From NCBI RefSeq assembly GCF_900103475.1, contig NZ_FNHG01000011.1:1-64000 (forward strand): a DNA stretch of 64,000 nt, in the 5' to 3' direction. Within the stretch, counting starts at the first letter, position 1. Each line of letters opens with the position of its first letter. The notes under the pieces are model-generated. The model was not told where the DNA came from, searched no databases, and worked only from the letters and a program-made list of their open reading frames with translations. Origin of the DNA: Maricaulis salignorans (lineage in GTDB: Bacteria; Pseudomonadota; Alphaproteobacteria; Caulobacterales; Maricaulaceae). Below, piece by piece: positions 10,251 to 18,722 of this stretch. Made by a program: the position numbers and the translations under genes.

Positions 10251-10670
10251 ATGCAAATCACACCATCCCTCGAAATCGACGAAGCCGAACTGGAAGAGCG
10301 TTATACCCGCGCCTCCGGTCCCGGCGGCCAGCATGTCAACAAGACCGAAAGCGCGGTGCAGCTGCGCTTCAATCTCGCCGCCTCGACCTCCCTGCCGCCA
10401 GCGGTGAAAGCGCGCCTGGTGCGGCTTGCCGCCAGCCGTCTGACCAAGGATGGCGTGCTGGTGATCCGCGCCGAGGAAACCCGCTCCCAGGAACGCAATC
10501 GCGCCGCGGCGCGCGAGCGGCTCAAGGCGCTGGTGCTCGAAGCCCTCGCCCCGCCCAAGCCGCGCATCAAGTCGCGCCCCTCACTATCCTCGATCAAGAA
10601 GGTCAAGGCGGCGAAGGCGATCCGCGGGACGCGGAAATCGCTACGGCAAAAGCCGGGTACGGAAGACTAG
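10251..10670 (+). CDS. arfB: Alternative ribosome-rescue factor ArfB (class I release-factor-like hydrolase)
   Basis: 139 residues. The GGQ motif lies in ASGPGGQHVNKTESAVQLRF near residue 25, and the C-terminus is a long basic tail (many Lys/Arg from residue 100 on). Both are hallmarks of ArfB/YaeJ, which releases peptides from ribosomes stalled on truncated mRNA; the basic tail enters the empty mRNA channel. It begins 19 bases after purN and is probably read through from it. Its TAG stop overlaps the stop of the convergent deaminase gene in a shared CTAG. Confidence 0.92.
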   Translation: MQITPSLEIDEAELEERYTRASGPGGQHVNKTESAVQLRFNLAASTSLPPAVKARLVRLAASRLTKDGVLVIRAEETRSQERNRAAARERLKALVLEALAPPKPRIKSRPSLSSIKKVKAAKAIRGTRKSLRQKPGTED

Positions 10671-11686
10671 GTTGACGCTTCAGCCACCACAGCATCGATC
10701 TCCGCCAGGTGCGCCTCGATCTCGGCGGGTTCGAGGAAACTGCCGCGGAAGGAATTCTTCGCCAGCTCGATGATCTCCGCCTCGGTCAGACCGATCGCGT
10801 CGGCCGTGCGGCGGAAATTCTCGTTGATATAGCCACCGAAATAGGCCGGATCATCAGAATTGATCGTCGCGCGCAGGCCGAGTGACAGCATGGTCTTGAG
10901 CGGATGGTCCTCGAGCCGGTCGATGACGCACAGGCGCAGATTGGAGAGCGGACAAACCGTCATCGTCATCTGTTCGCGGCCAAGCCGGGCGACCAGCGTG
11001 CCGTCCTCCAGGGCGCGATTGCCATGGTCGAGCCGGTCAATCTCCAGCATGTCGAGCGCCTCATGAATGTATTCCGGCGGCCCCTCCTCGCCGGCATGGG
11101 CAACGCGCATCAGACCCAAAGTGCCGGCAGCAGCAAAGACCTGGCGGAATTTCGACGGTGGATGGCCCAGCTCGGAACTGTCGAGACCAACGCCGTCAAT
11201 GCGGTCGAGATGTTCCGCCGCCATTTCCAGGGTTTCGAAGGCCGCCTCTTCGGAGAGGTGGCGCAGGAAACACAGGATGAGTTTCGAGGTGATGCCCCAT
11301 TTTTCCTCTGCCGCATCGAGCGCCGAGGTGATGCCATTGACGACAGTCGCGAAGGCAATGCCGCGATCGGTATGGCCCTGCGGGTCGAAGAAAACCTCGA
11401 CATGGCGGACATTGTCCTCATGGACGCGGGCCAGATAGGCCATCGTCAGATCGTGGAAATCGGCCTGGGTGATCAGCACATTCATGCCGACATAATAGAT
11501 GTCGAGAAAATCCTGCAGACTGCTGAAATCATAGGCTTTGTGGATATCCTCGACCGTCGCGAACGGGATTTCGATGCCATTGCGCCGGGCCAGTTCGAAC
11601 ATCAGTTCCGGCTCCAGCGAACCTTCAAGGTGAAGGTGAAGTTCGGCCTTGGGCAGGCGTTCGATCAGGGCGTGAAGAGAAGACAT
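10667..11686 (-). CDS. Adenine deaminase (adenosine-deaminase family, type 2)
   Basis: 339 residues from ATG 11686 (GAGG upstream); the open frame further upstream is not credible. Metal and catalytic motifs are KAELHLHLEGSLEPEL at the start, AHAGEEGPPEYI, IDRLDHGN and NSDDPAYFGGY. The blocks SNLRLCVIDRLEDHP and DDPAYFGGYINENF are characteristic of the branch that deaminates adenine to hypoxanthine rather than adenosine. This suggests a purine-salvage enzyme feeding the nearby purine genes. Substrate choice remains an inference from family patterns. Confidence 0.88.
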   Translation of the reverse strand: MSSLHALIERLPKAELHLHLEGSLEPELMFELARRNGIEIPFATVEDIHKAYDFSSLQDFLDIYYVGMNVLITQADFHDLTMAYLARVHEDNVRHVEVFFDPQGHTDRGIAFATVVNGITSALDAAEEKWGITSKLILCFLRHLSEEAAFETLEMAAEHLDRIDGVGLDSSELGHPPSKFRQVFAAAGTLGLMRVAHAGEEGPPEYIHEALDMLEIDRLDHGNRALEDGTLVARLGREQMTMTVCPLSNLRLCVIDRLEDHPLKTMLSLGLRATINSDDPAYFGGYINENFRRTADAIGLTEAEIIELAKNSFRGSFLEPAEIEAHLAEIDAVVAEAST

Positions 11687-11757
11687 GCCGGGCCTCGCAA
11701 TTGCGTTGGAATGAGTCGTGCGCAAACTGACCCCAGCCGGGCTTGTCCGCAAGGGGC

Positions 11758-12378
11758 TCAGGCCAGAACAATCATCGCGACCGTGACAAGCAATATGCCA
11801 GCGATGGCGAGATTGAGGATCCGCGCCGAACGGCCATCGGCCATGAAACGTTTCAGCGCGCCGCCAGCAAACACCCAAAGCAAGCCGCAGGGCGCGCCGA
11901 ACAGGATGAAGGTTGCGACCATCAGCACCGCGCGTTCGGGGGCCGTGTCGGCCAGGGCGACATAGGCCCCGGCCGAGGACAGGGTCATCAGCAGGGCCTT
12001 CGGATTGACCCATTGGAACAGGGCCGCCTCATAGCTGCGGATGGGACGCGAGCGGACCGGCGCCGCCACCTTGCCGTCCGGCCCCGCCGTGGCCAGTCCG
12101 GCGCGCGCGAACAGCCAGGCCATCCACAACAGCCAGACCGCGCCGCCGAACTTGACCAGCGTGATGGCCCAGGGAAAGCGTGCGACCAGCGTCCCCAGCC
12201 CGAAGACCGCCGCGACCAGCATGATGTTGAAACCGAGATTGACGCCGAGCCAGGTCGGCAAGGTCGCGCGCACGCCGAACAGGGCGCTCGACGACATCAA
12301 CATCAGATTATTCGGCCCCGGCGTCACCGACATCACGATGACGAAACTGACCAGGCCGGTATAGAGCGCCATGTCCAT
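11758..12378 (-). CDS. LysE/RhtB-family amino-acid exporter
   Basis: 206 residues from ATG 12378, which has AAGGA eight bases upstream. The N-terminal signature VMSVTPGPNNLMLMSS is the typical TPGPN motif of LysE-type translocators. About five to six hydrophobic segments follow. The family exports amino acids or related small molecules from the cytoplasm; the substrate cannot be told from sequence. It is on the same strand as, and downstream of, the COQ7-type gene. Confidence 0.9.
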   Translation of the reverse strand: MDMALYTGLVSFVIVMSVTPGPNNLMLMSSSALFGVRATLPTWLGVNLGFNIMLVAAVFGLGTLVARFPWAITLVKFGGAVWLLWMAWLFARAGLATAGPDGKVAAPVRSRPIRSYEAALFQWVNPKALLMTLSSAGAYVALADTAPERAVLMVATFILFGAPCGLLWVFAGGALKRFMADGRSARILNLAIAGILLVTVAMIVLA

Positions 12379-12468
12379 GTGAAGCGTCCTTGAGTGTGAT
12401 TGCGCCCTGATGAGCGGACGAGGCACCGGATGCAAGCGGGCAGGCTCACATGCGCACATTTCGCGATG

Positions 12469-13065
12469 TCAGGATCGGGCAATCATGTCCGAATATTCGG
12501 CGCGTAGCCGGGCTGAATCGCCAAACGTCGCAATCCAGATCAGGGCCTCCGTCACGGCGGATACGATGCCGGTGAAAATTCGGGCGACCCGACAATGGGC
12601 GTCATACCCGGCCAAGCCGTGCTCGAGGTGCTCTTCCTCCTCGACCCTGATCGACTCAATCACGCCGGCAAGCTCAGGGTCGCGATCCTGAAGAAATCGA
12701 ATTTGCTCGTTCAGATGCCCATGCACCGTGCTCTCGATCGCCGCCGTACAAGCCATGATGCCGCGTTCGCCGCCCAGCAAACTGATCAGCCCCAGCAGCC
12801 AGCCCCCCGCAACCCACAACACCGTACCCGGGCAAGGCGACAGCCCACGCTCGACCATGACCAGCCGGAAGCGCCTGTGGTGATCCATTTCATGGACTCT
12901 TGCCGCACGGAGAAAAGTCGCGGTCTCCGACCGTAATATCCGGCTCGCGACGAGCTGAGCGCTGTAGATCGCGATAGCACCCGCTTCACCCGCAGTGTTG
13001 ACCCGCAATATGCGTCTGCGCGTCCGCTCCAGCGGAAATTGTGCATCGATATCCGAGTTTGTCAT
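12469..13065 (-). CDS. coq7: COQ7-type demethoxyubiquinone hydroxylase (di-iron)
   Basis: 198 residues. It shows the di-iron carboxylate pattern of COQ7: RVNTAGEAGAIAIYSAQ (first Glu), ARVHEMDHHRRF (ExxH), ACTAAIESTVHGHLNEQ, and IRVEEEEHLEHG (second ExxH). The hydrophobic VLWVAGGWLLGLISLLGG lies between, as expected for an interfacial membrane enzyme. COQ7 catalyses the late C6 hydroxylation in ubiquinone synthesis. It is a single gene with its own start and a weak AGG upstream. Confidence 0.9.
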   Translation of the reverse strand: MTNSDIDAQFPLERTRRRILRVNTAGEAGAIAIYSAQLVASRILRSETATFLRAARVHEMDHHRRFRLVMVERGLSPCPGTVLWVAGGWLLGLISLLGGERGIMACTAAIESTVHGHLNEQIRFLQDRDPELAGVIESIRVEEEEHLEHGLAGYDAHCRVARIFTGIVSAVTEALIWIATFGDSARLRAEYSDMIARS

Positions 13066-13135
13066 AATGAGCCTGTCGATGTGATCGGCGAGAGGTCCAT
13101 CAGTAGATTGCTCTCGCCACCGATCAAGCCATGCT

Positions 13136-13168
13136 CACAAGAAAGGCCCGGCGTTTCCACCGGGCCCC
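13136..13168 (-). terminator. Rho-independent terminator downstream of ndk
   Basis: On the minus strand GGCCCGG and CCGGGCC arms (13160-13166 and 13145-13151) enclose a TGGAAACG loop and are followed by TTTCTT. It sits about 28 bases after the ndk stop and before coq7. Confidence 0.75.
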
Positions 13169-13193
13169 TTGTCTGCAGATCGAAGCTTCAGCC

Positions 13194-13616
13194 TTAGCCG
13201 ACCAGTTCGATACCGGCGAAGAAATAGGCAATCTCTTCAGCAGCGGTTTCCGGTGCATCGGAGCCGTGAACCGAATTGGCTTCGATCGACTCGGCGAATT
13301 CCTTGCGGATCGTGCCGGCTTCAGCCTGCTCGGGATTGGTGGCGCCCATGACGTCGCGATATTTCGCAATGCCGTTTTCGCCTTCAAGAACCTGGACCAC
13401 AACCGGGCCTGAGATCATGAAGGAGACGAGGTCGTTGAAGAATGGGCGAGCCTTGTGGACGCCGTAGAAGGTCTCGGCCTGGGCCTTGCTCAGCTGCATG
13501 CGCTTCTGCGCGATGATGCGCAGGCCGGCGGCTTCAATCTTGGCATTGATGGCGCCGGTCAGATTGCGGGCGGTAGCGTCAGGTTTGATGATCGAGAAGG
13601 TGCGTTGCAGCGCCAT
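13194..13616 (-). CDS. ndk: Nucleoside diphosphate kinase
   Basis: 140 residues from ATG 13616, with AAGGA ten bases upstream. The standard length and start ([14 protein letters not shown]) match NDK, which equalises NTP pools through a phosphohistidine. The active histidine lies in [14 protein letters not shown] rho-independent terminator follows. A possible promoter on the minus strand at about 13685-13715 has TTCCCA, 17 bases, then TATAAG; this is weakly supported. Confidence 0.97.
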   Translation of the reverse strand: MALQRTFSIIKPDATARNLTGAINAKIEAAGLRIIAQKRMQLSKAQAETFYGVHKARPFFNDLVSFMISGPVVVQVLEGENGIAKYRDVMGATNPEQAEAGTIRKEFAESIEANSVHGSDAPETAAEEIAYFFAGIELVG

Positions 13617-13763
13617 GATAAATGGTCCTTGAAGCGATTGGTGGTGTTCGACCGGAAAGGCCCGGCCACGGAATTTGCGCGGCTTATAGCGGGCGTTGCG
13701 CCGAATGGGAAGCTGGCGGCGCGACAGGATGCAGAGTCCTGCGCCCACCGCACCGGACTGCGT

Positions 13764-14537
13764 CTAGTCAATCTCAGCCAAACTCCAGATCTCATCCGGG
13801 TTGAGCGTACTCAGATCGACAATCTCGCGACCGGAATTTTCCATCGCCCGGCGCACGATGAAGCTACCGGTACGGTAACCGACGGCGGCCCGCCCGTCCG
13901 GATGGGCGAACATCCACTGTCCGTAATCGGCATGCAGCGGCAGGCCGCGAACTTCACGGGCCCATTCGATTGCCAATCCCGCCGCCGGGGGCGCATTACC
14001 CGCATAGGCTTTGCCAGTAAGGGTCGCGGCATACACGACAGCCAGCCCCTCATTGGCAGCCGCTATCGCGATCCCGGGGCCGAAACGATTGCCGGAAATC
14101 GTCCAGCCGCGCACCAGATGGTGCAGTTCATGCGCGAAGGTCGACTCCAGCCCGTCGAGGATGGCGCCATCGACACCGCCGGCTCCCGACATCGAGATTT
14201 CGAGCACCACAACACCGGGCGCGTCGGAGCGGCCGGATACATGGCCGACAGCCGAGAGATCGCGATCAACCGGAATGATGGTGACGGCAACCTGGTCGGC
14301 CAGAGCGGGAAAATCAGCCCTCACGGCGCGGTAGGTCGCCTCGAGCACAGCAAGCGTCCGCACTTCCTGTGCCTCCGTAAAACTGAATGCGTCGCTCGAC
14401 TGGAAACGGGCGCTGATGGCGGCCTGACCCATTTGGGTCTCGAGGCTCTCGAGGAGCTCCGCGGAGGCACCATATGCCGGGAATACAGGCAGCGCGGCGG
14501 CTAGCAGCACCGCGCGCACAAAACAGGAGTCTTTCAT
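13764..14537 (-). CDS. Secreted predicted zinc metalloprotease-like protein (HExxH)
   Basis: 257 residues from ATG 14537. A signal peptide (MKDSCFVRAVLLAAALPVFP, cut near AYGASA) predicts export. The central FAHELHHLVRG gives an HExxH zinc-binding motif, and a downstream Glu in AANEGLAVVYA fits the third ligand of the DUF2268-like predicted Zn-protease fold. The protein has no lipobox or membrane anchor. Substrate and exact family are not certain. It is transcribed away from the ABC-F gene. Confidence 0.72.
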   Translation of the reverse strand: MKDSCFVRAVLLAAALPVFPAYGASAELLESLETQMGQAAISARFQSSDAFSFTEAQEVRTLAVLEATYRAVRADFPALADQVAVTIIPVDRDLSAVGHVSGRSDAPGVVVLEISMSGAGGVDGAILDGLESTFAHELHHLVRGWTISGNRFGPGIAIAAANEGLAVVYAATLTGKAYAGNAPPAAGLAIEWAREVRGLPLHADYGQWMFAHPDGRAAVGYRTGSFIVRRAMENSGREIVDLSTLNPDEIWSLAEID

Positions 14538-14726
14538 GAATCTATCCAAGACAAGGCGAGACCAGGCCTCGCGCACGCCCCCAGGCGCAAAGAGGACGGT
14601 TACACCGTAGCATGCCGTTCCAGAAGGGGGATTATGGGCGTGTGCATCCCCCGGCGAGAACGGCTCCCGCGCCGCCACGCCCCTCCACGCTTGCGCAATG
14701 CGTGAAGCCGGGCTACGCGCCTGCCC

Positions 14727-16610
14727 ATGCTACACATCAATGATCTGACATATCGTATCGAAGGCCGGATGCTGTTCGACCAGGCGACCTTTCACCTGCC
14801 CCCCAAATGCAAGATGGGGCTGGTCGGGCGCAATGGCACCGGCAAGTCGACCCTGTTCCGGCTGATCCGCGGCGATATCCATCCGGAGGGCGGGGACACC
14901 ACGCTGCGCAAGGGTGCCCGCGTTGGCTGGGTCGCCCAGGAAGCGCCGAGCGGCGATGAGAGCCTGATCTCTGTCGTGCTCGATGCCGATCTGGAACGCG
15001 CCGCCCTGCTGACCGAAGCAGAGACCGCGACCGATCCGCATCGTATTGCCGAAATCCAGATTCGCCTCGCCGATATCGATGCCCACACCGCCGAAGCCCG
15101 CGCCGGATCCATCCTCTCCGGTCTGGGTTTCACGGCTGAAGAGCAGTTGCGCGCCTGCCGCGAATTCTCCGGTGGCTGGCGCATGCGTGTCGCCCTCGCC
15201 GCGACCCTGTTTGCCGAACCCGATGTGCTGCTGCTCGATGAGCCAACCAATTATCTCGACCTTGAAGGCGTGATGTGGCTGCAGACCTACCTCAAATCCT
15301 TCCCCGGTGCCGTGCTGGTCATCTCCCACGACCGGGATTTGCTGAACGGTTCGATGCAGCGCATCGCCCACCTCAAGGACGGCAAGATCAATATTTTCGA
15401 AGGCGGCTATGACGACTTCGAAAAGGCCCTGGCCGAGCGCCAGCGCCTGCAGGTGAAAATGGCTGACAAGCAGGATGCCGAACGCAAGCATCTCCAGGCC
15501 TTCGTTGACCGCTTCAAGGCCAAGGCCTCGAAAGCCAAACAGGCCCAGTCGCGCGTCAAGCGGCTGGAGAAGATGCAGCCGGTCGCCACCATGGTCTCCG
15601 ACCCGGTCGCACCCTTCCTGTTTCCCGCCCCGAAAAAGGCGATGGCCCCGCCGATCGTGCGGATTGAAGAGGTCGATGCCGGCTATGCGCCGGGCAAGCC
15701 GGTGCTGCGCAATGTCAATCTGCGCATCGATCCGGATGACCGGATCGGCATTCTCGGCCGCAATGGTGCCGGCAAGTCGACCCTGGCCAAACTGCTCTGC
15801 GACAAGTTGATTCCGCTGTCGGGCCATATGCGCCATCACAAGAAGCTGGAAATCGCCTATTTCGCCCAGCACCAGATTGACGGGTTGCACGCCGACACCT
15901 CGGCCTATCAGCACGTGATCGATCTGATGCCCGATGCGACCGAGGCCCAGCGCCGCGGACGTCTGGCCCGTTTCGGTCTGCCGCGCGACCGTCAGGAAAC
16001 GCCCGCCGGCTCGCTTTCGGGCGGCGAGAAGGCACGGTTGATGTTCAATCTGATCACCTTCCATGGCCCTCACCTTCTCATCCTCGATGAGCCGACCAAT
16101 CACCTCGACATTGACAGCCGCTCGGCCCTGATCATGGCGCTGAACGAGTATGAAGGCGCCGTCATCCTGATCAGCCATGACCGGCATTTGATCGAGAGCT
16201 CGGTCGACCGTCTCTGGCTCGTCGCCAATGGTTCGGTGACCGCCTATGACGAGGATATCGAGACCTATCGCCAGAGCTTCTCCGGCCGCCCGGCCCGCGC
16301 TGCCAAGCGCGAGAAGAAGGAGCTCCCCCAGGACGACAAGAGCGTCAAGCGCCGTAATCTGGCTGCCCGCCGCGACGAGCTCAAACCCCTGCGCGCTGAA
16401 TCCACGCGCTGGGCCAAGGAGGCTGATCGCCTGCGCGGCATTCTCGACGTGATCGATCGCGGCCTCGCCACGCCGGGCCTCTACAAGAAAGACCCCAAGG
16501 CCGCCAAGGATTTGCAGATGAAACGCGCCAAGGCCGTCGAACTGATCGATGCGGCAGAGTCCAAATGGATGGCGGCGGAAGAAAAGCTCGAGGCCGCCCG
16601 CGCAGGCTAG
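14727..16610 (+). CDS. ABC-F family ATPase (YheS/Uup-like ribosome-associated protein)
   Basis: 627 residues with two ABC ATPase domains and no membrane segments. Walker A motifs are GRNGTGKST and GRNGAGKST. Signature motifs are FSGGWRMRVALA and LSGGEKARLMF. Walker B motifs are LLLDEPTNYLDL and LILDEPTNHLDI. A charged, coiled-coil-like linker (about 225-285) joins the domains, and a charged C-terminal coiled region closes the protein. ABC-F proteins act on ribosomes at the E site, helping translation or conferring resistance. The pattern resembles the YheS branch, but the subfamily is not certain. Confidence 0.93.
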   Translation: MLHINDLTYRIEGRMLFDQATFHLPPKCKMGLVGRNGTGKSTLFRLIRGDIHPEGGDTTLRKGARVGWVAQEAPSGDESLISVVLDADLERAALLTEAETATDPHRIAEIQIRLADIDAHTAEARAGSILSGLGFTAEEQLRACREFSGGWRMRVALAATLFAEPDVLLLDEPTNYLDLEGVMWLQTYLKSFPGAVLVISHDRDLLNGSMQRIAHLKDGKINIFEGGYDDFEKALAERQRLQVKMADKQDAERKHLQAFVDRFKAKASKAKQAQSRVKRLEKMQPVATMVSDPVAPFLFPAPKKAMAPPIVRIEEVDAGYAPGKPVLRNVNLRIDPDDRIGILGRNGAGKSTLAKLLCDKLIPLSGHMRHHKKLEIAYFAQHQIDGLHADTSAYQHVIDLMPDATEAQRRGRLARFGLPRDRQETPAGSLSGGEKARLMFNLITFHGPHLLILDEPTNHLDIDSRSALIMALNEYEGAVILISHDRHLIESSVDRLWLVANGSVTAYDEDIETYRQSFSGRPARAAKREKKELPQDDKSVKRRNLAARRDELKPLRAESTRWAKEADRLRGILDVIDRGLATPGLYKKDPKAAKDLQMKRAKAVELIDAAESKWMAAEEKLEAARAG

Positions 16611-16621
16611 GCGGCACACGA

Positions 16622-16652
16622 AAATCTCCACGCCGCAAGCGGCTGGAGGTTT
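16622..16652 (+). terminator. Probable terminator hairpin after the ABC-F gene
   Basis: AAATCTCCA (16622-16630) pairs with TGGAGGTTT (16644-16652) around an inner CCGC/GCGG stem, 12 bases after the ABC-F stop. An A-run precedes and a short T-run ends it. The 5' arm can alternatively pair with 16743-16753. Confidence 0.5.
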
Positions 16653-16753
16653 GAGTGGCCCTCCCCGGTTTGGGAGGTGTGCGGGACGCCGGCGAATGCC
16701 GGTTAGCGCAATAATGAGTTGAGACATTCGAGACGTCCCGCACGTGGAGATTT
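16622..16753. repeat. Complex inverted-repeat element with nested stems
   Basis: Visible stems are: 16622-16632 with 16743-16753 (11 perfect pairs); 16660-16665 with 16672-16677 (CCTCCC/GGGAGG); 16679-16688 with 16734-16743 (10 pairs); and 16689-16693 with 16698-16702 (CCGGC GAAT GCCGG). No reading frame with coding character lies here. It may be a dispersed palindromic repeat or a structured RNA; sequence alone does not decide. Confidence 0.55.
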
Positions 16754-16984
16754 ACTCAGGTCCCTCGCGGGCCCTGCCTCGAAATGACCGTGGAAGATTG
16801 GTCGAGCCCTAATGCCTCACTTCCCCGATCATGGCCTCACCGGAACTCGGGCTGTCACGCCGTCGTGCGGATGAGCTCCACGCTCCCGACCGCCGCGAAT
16901 GACTGAGCTCACGCCTCCCGTGCGACCGGAACGGGGCGATTATGCGCGCAGGTTGGTGGGGTGGGGATAAACTCAACAAAATAT

Positions 16985-17067
16985 CGTCATCCCGACGCAA
17001 GTCGGGACCTCGACGCAACAAGTGCGGAGCCTGCGGTCTCGAGGTCCTGACTTGCGTCAGGATGACG
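16985..17067. repeat. REP/BIME-like palindromic element, two 29-base arms
   Basis: The arms 16985-17013 and 17039-17067 are inverted copies differing at two positions. Each arm also folds alone: CCCGAC gcaa GTCGGG in the first and CCTGAC ttgc GTCAGG in the second. The two differences are paired (C-G versus T-A), so both small hairpins are preserved. Confidence 0.75.
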
Positions 17068-17133
17068 TGGGACAATGGGCGAAGGGCGGGGATAAGCCAC
17101 GTCAGCGCCGAATAATCACCGGCACCAAACGCG

Positions 17134-17188
17134 CCACCGTCATCCCACGGTGCGCGAAGCGCGCCCGAGCACCGTGGGATGACGGTGG
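17134..17188. repeat. Palindromic repeat with a perfect 20-base-pair stem
   Basis: Arms 17134-17153 and 17169-17188 are perfect inverted copies containing GTCATCCCACGGTGC. The 15-base loop holds a GC-rich sequence. It shares the GTCATCC edge with the repeat at 16985, which suggests a related dispersed family. Confidence 0.75.
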
Positions 17189-17291
17189 GTTTATTGGCAG
17201 GGTGTGGGAGTTCCGCAGACCGCCGTCCCCGCTTGAACAAGACCCGCACTGCCCCCAAACTCCCAATGCGAACAGCCGCACGAGGCCAAAC

Positions 17292-17687
17292 ATGGAAACC
17301 AGGGACTGGTATGCTCAACTGAAAAGGCCGGCCTGGGCTCCGCCTGCCTGGCTGTTCGGGCCGGTCTGGTCGGTGCTCTATCTCATTATCGCGGGCAGTT
17401 TCGGCTTTGTATTCTGGCTCGCCTTCACCGGGGAAATTTCGGCCTGGCTGGCCCTGCCCTTCGTATTGAATCTGATCTTCAACGCGGCCTTCACGCCGCT
17501 GCAATTCGGATTGCGGAGCAATCTACTGGCAGCGGTGGATATCACGCTGGTACTGGGCACGCTGATCTGGGCCCTGGCCAGCATCTATCCGATCGCGCCC
17601 TGGGTGCTTTATGCCAATATCCCCTATCTGATCTGGGTCGGCTTCGCGACAGTGTTGCAATACACGATCACCGCACGGAACCGGTGA
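17292..17687 (+). CDS. tspO: TspO/MBR family membrane protein
   Basis: 131 residues from ATG 17292. The opening WYAQLKRPAWAPPAWLFGPV is the conserved WxxxLxxPxWxPPxWxFxPVW pattern of TspO, followed by SVLYLIIAGSFGFVFW. Five hydrophobic segments are visible, matching the family topology. TspO proteins bind porphyrins and other tetrapyrroles and affect stress or pigment regulation in alphaproteobacteria. Its ligand here is unknown. It lies alone between the repeat region and the antiporter gene. Confidence 0.9.
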   Translation: METRDWYAQLKRPAWAPPAWLFGPVWSVLYLIIAGSFGFVFWLAFTGEISAWLALPFVLNLIFNAAFTPLQFGLRSNLLAAVDITLVLGTLIWALASIYPIAPWVLYANIPYLIWVGFATVLQYTITARNR

Positions 17688-17783
17688 CCGGAGCATTTAT
17701 TTACGGCGGCATCTTGTAGCGCCGCGGCCTGATCCACACGTTCGCATCGGGTCGCGCCTCTGCGGACCCACCGGGGAAATTTC

Positions 17784-18704
17784 ATGGATTATGTCTTTGT
17801 GACCGCCGGGCTGATCGGCCTGTTTTTTGGCGGCGATGCGCTGGTGCGCGGCAGTGTCGGGATTGCCCGACGGCTGGCGGTGCCGCCCCTGCTGATCGGC
17901 CTCACCGTCGTTGGTTTCGGCACCTCGACGCCGGAATTGCTGGTCTCTGTCGATGCGGCCCTGCGCGGCGTGCCCGATATCGCCGTCGGCAATATTATCG
18001 GCTCCAATATCGCCAATATATTGCTGATCGTCGGCGTCTCGGCGCTGGTCTGGCCGATCCGTGTCAGCGGCGCCACCCTGCGCCGCGACACCGCTGTCAT
18101 GATGGCGGCGACGCTGGTGCTGATCCCGGTGCTCGCCATGGGCGAAATCTCGCGCCTGGCGGGACTGGTCCTGTTTGCCGGCCTCGTGACCTATCTGGCC
18201 CGGGCCTATCTGCGGCCCGGTGAGGCGCCGGCCGACAGCGGCACGGATGCCGCGCCGGCCTCCAGCCTCGTCTCACTGCTCTGGGTGATCGCCGGGCTGA
18301 TTGCCCTGATGGCCGGTGCCCGCATGCTGGTCGATGGCGCCGTCTCGATTGCGCGCGGTTATGGGGTTTCGGAAGCCTTTATCGGTCTGACCGTCGTGGC
18401 CATTGGCACCTCATTGCCGGAATTGGCGACCTCGCTGATCGCCGCCTTGCGGCGCCAGTCGGAAATCGCCATCGGCAATATTATCGGGTCCAATATCTTT
18501 AACCTGCTGGGCATTCTGGGCGTCACCGCCATGGTCACACCCATCCCGATCGCCTCGCGCTTTCTGGTCTTCGACCTGCCGGTCCTGATGGTCGCCTCAC
18601 TCGTCCTGACAGGCTTGCTGCTCACACGCCCGACCATTGGCCGCGGCGTCGGTGCGGTGATGCTGGCGGGGTATGTCGCCTATATCTGGTTTGCGCAGGG
18701 CTGA
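17784..18704 (+). CDS. Calcium/sodium antiporter (CaCA family, YrbG-like)
   Basis: 306 residues from ATG 17784, with GGGGAAA upstream. Two homologous halves each carry an alpha repeat: VGFGTSTPELLVS with GNIIGSNIANILLIVG, and VAIGTSLPELATS with GNIIGSNIFNLLGILG. The acidic residues in the PEL motifs and the GNxxGSN motifs are the ion-binding core of CaCA exchangers. About ten hydrophobic segments are present. It exchanges cations across the inner membrane; Ca versus Na preference is inferred from the family. Confidence 0.93.
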   Translation: MDYVFVTAGLIGLFFGGDALVRGSVGIARRLAVPPLLIGLTVVGFGTSTPELLVSVDAALRGVPDIAVGNIIGSNIANILLIVGVSALVWPIRVSGATLRRDTAVMMAATLVLIPVLAMGEISRLAGLVLFAGLVTYLARAYLRPGEAPADSGTDAAPASSLVSLLWVIAGLIALMAGARMLVDGAVSIARGYGVSEAFIGLTVVAIGTSLPELATSLIAALRRQSEIAIGNIIGSNIFNLLGILGVTAMVTPIPIASRFLVFDLPVLMVASLVLTGLLLTRPTIGRGVGAVMLAGYVAYIWFAQG

Positions 18705-18722
18705 TCGCCCGCAGCGCCCCCC

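Larger units (their letters stand above)
16611..17291. other. Non-coding stretch between the ABC-F and tspO genes
   Basis: 681 bases without a credible gene; open frames on both strands run through palindromes and have poor composition. It contains the structured element at 16622-16753 and two palindromic repeats at 16985-17067 and 17134-17188. A fragment at about 16757-16795 reads like part of another dispersed repeat. Any tspO promoter must lie at the right end, but no confident promoter hexamers were seen. Confidence 0.7.

Noticed and set aside
8270-10261. A 663-codon open frame on the minus strand opposite purM and purN
   Set aside because: It spans two well-identified genes and their gap, and has no recognisable motifs.
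14730-16727. A 665-codon open frame on the minus strand opposite the ABC-F gene
   Set aside because: It is a mirror of strong codon bias in the real gene; its translation shows no domain and is repetitive in composition.
16809-17504. Open frame on the minus strand through the palindromic repeats
   Set aside because: It crosses the inverted repeats and the tspO coding region and has no protein-like features.
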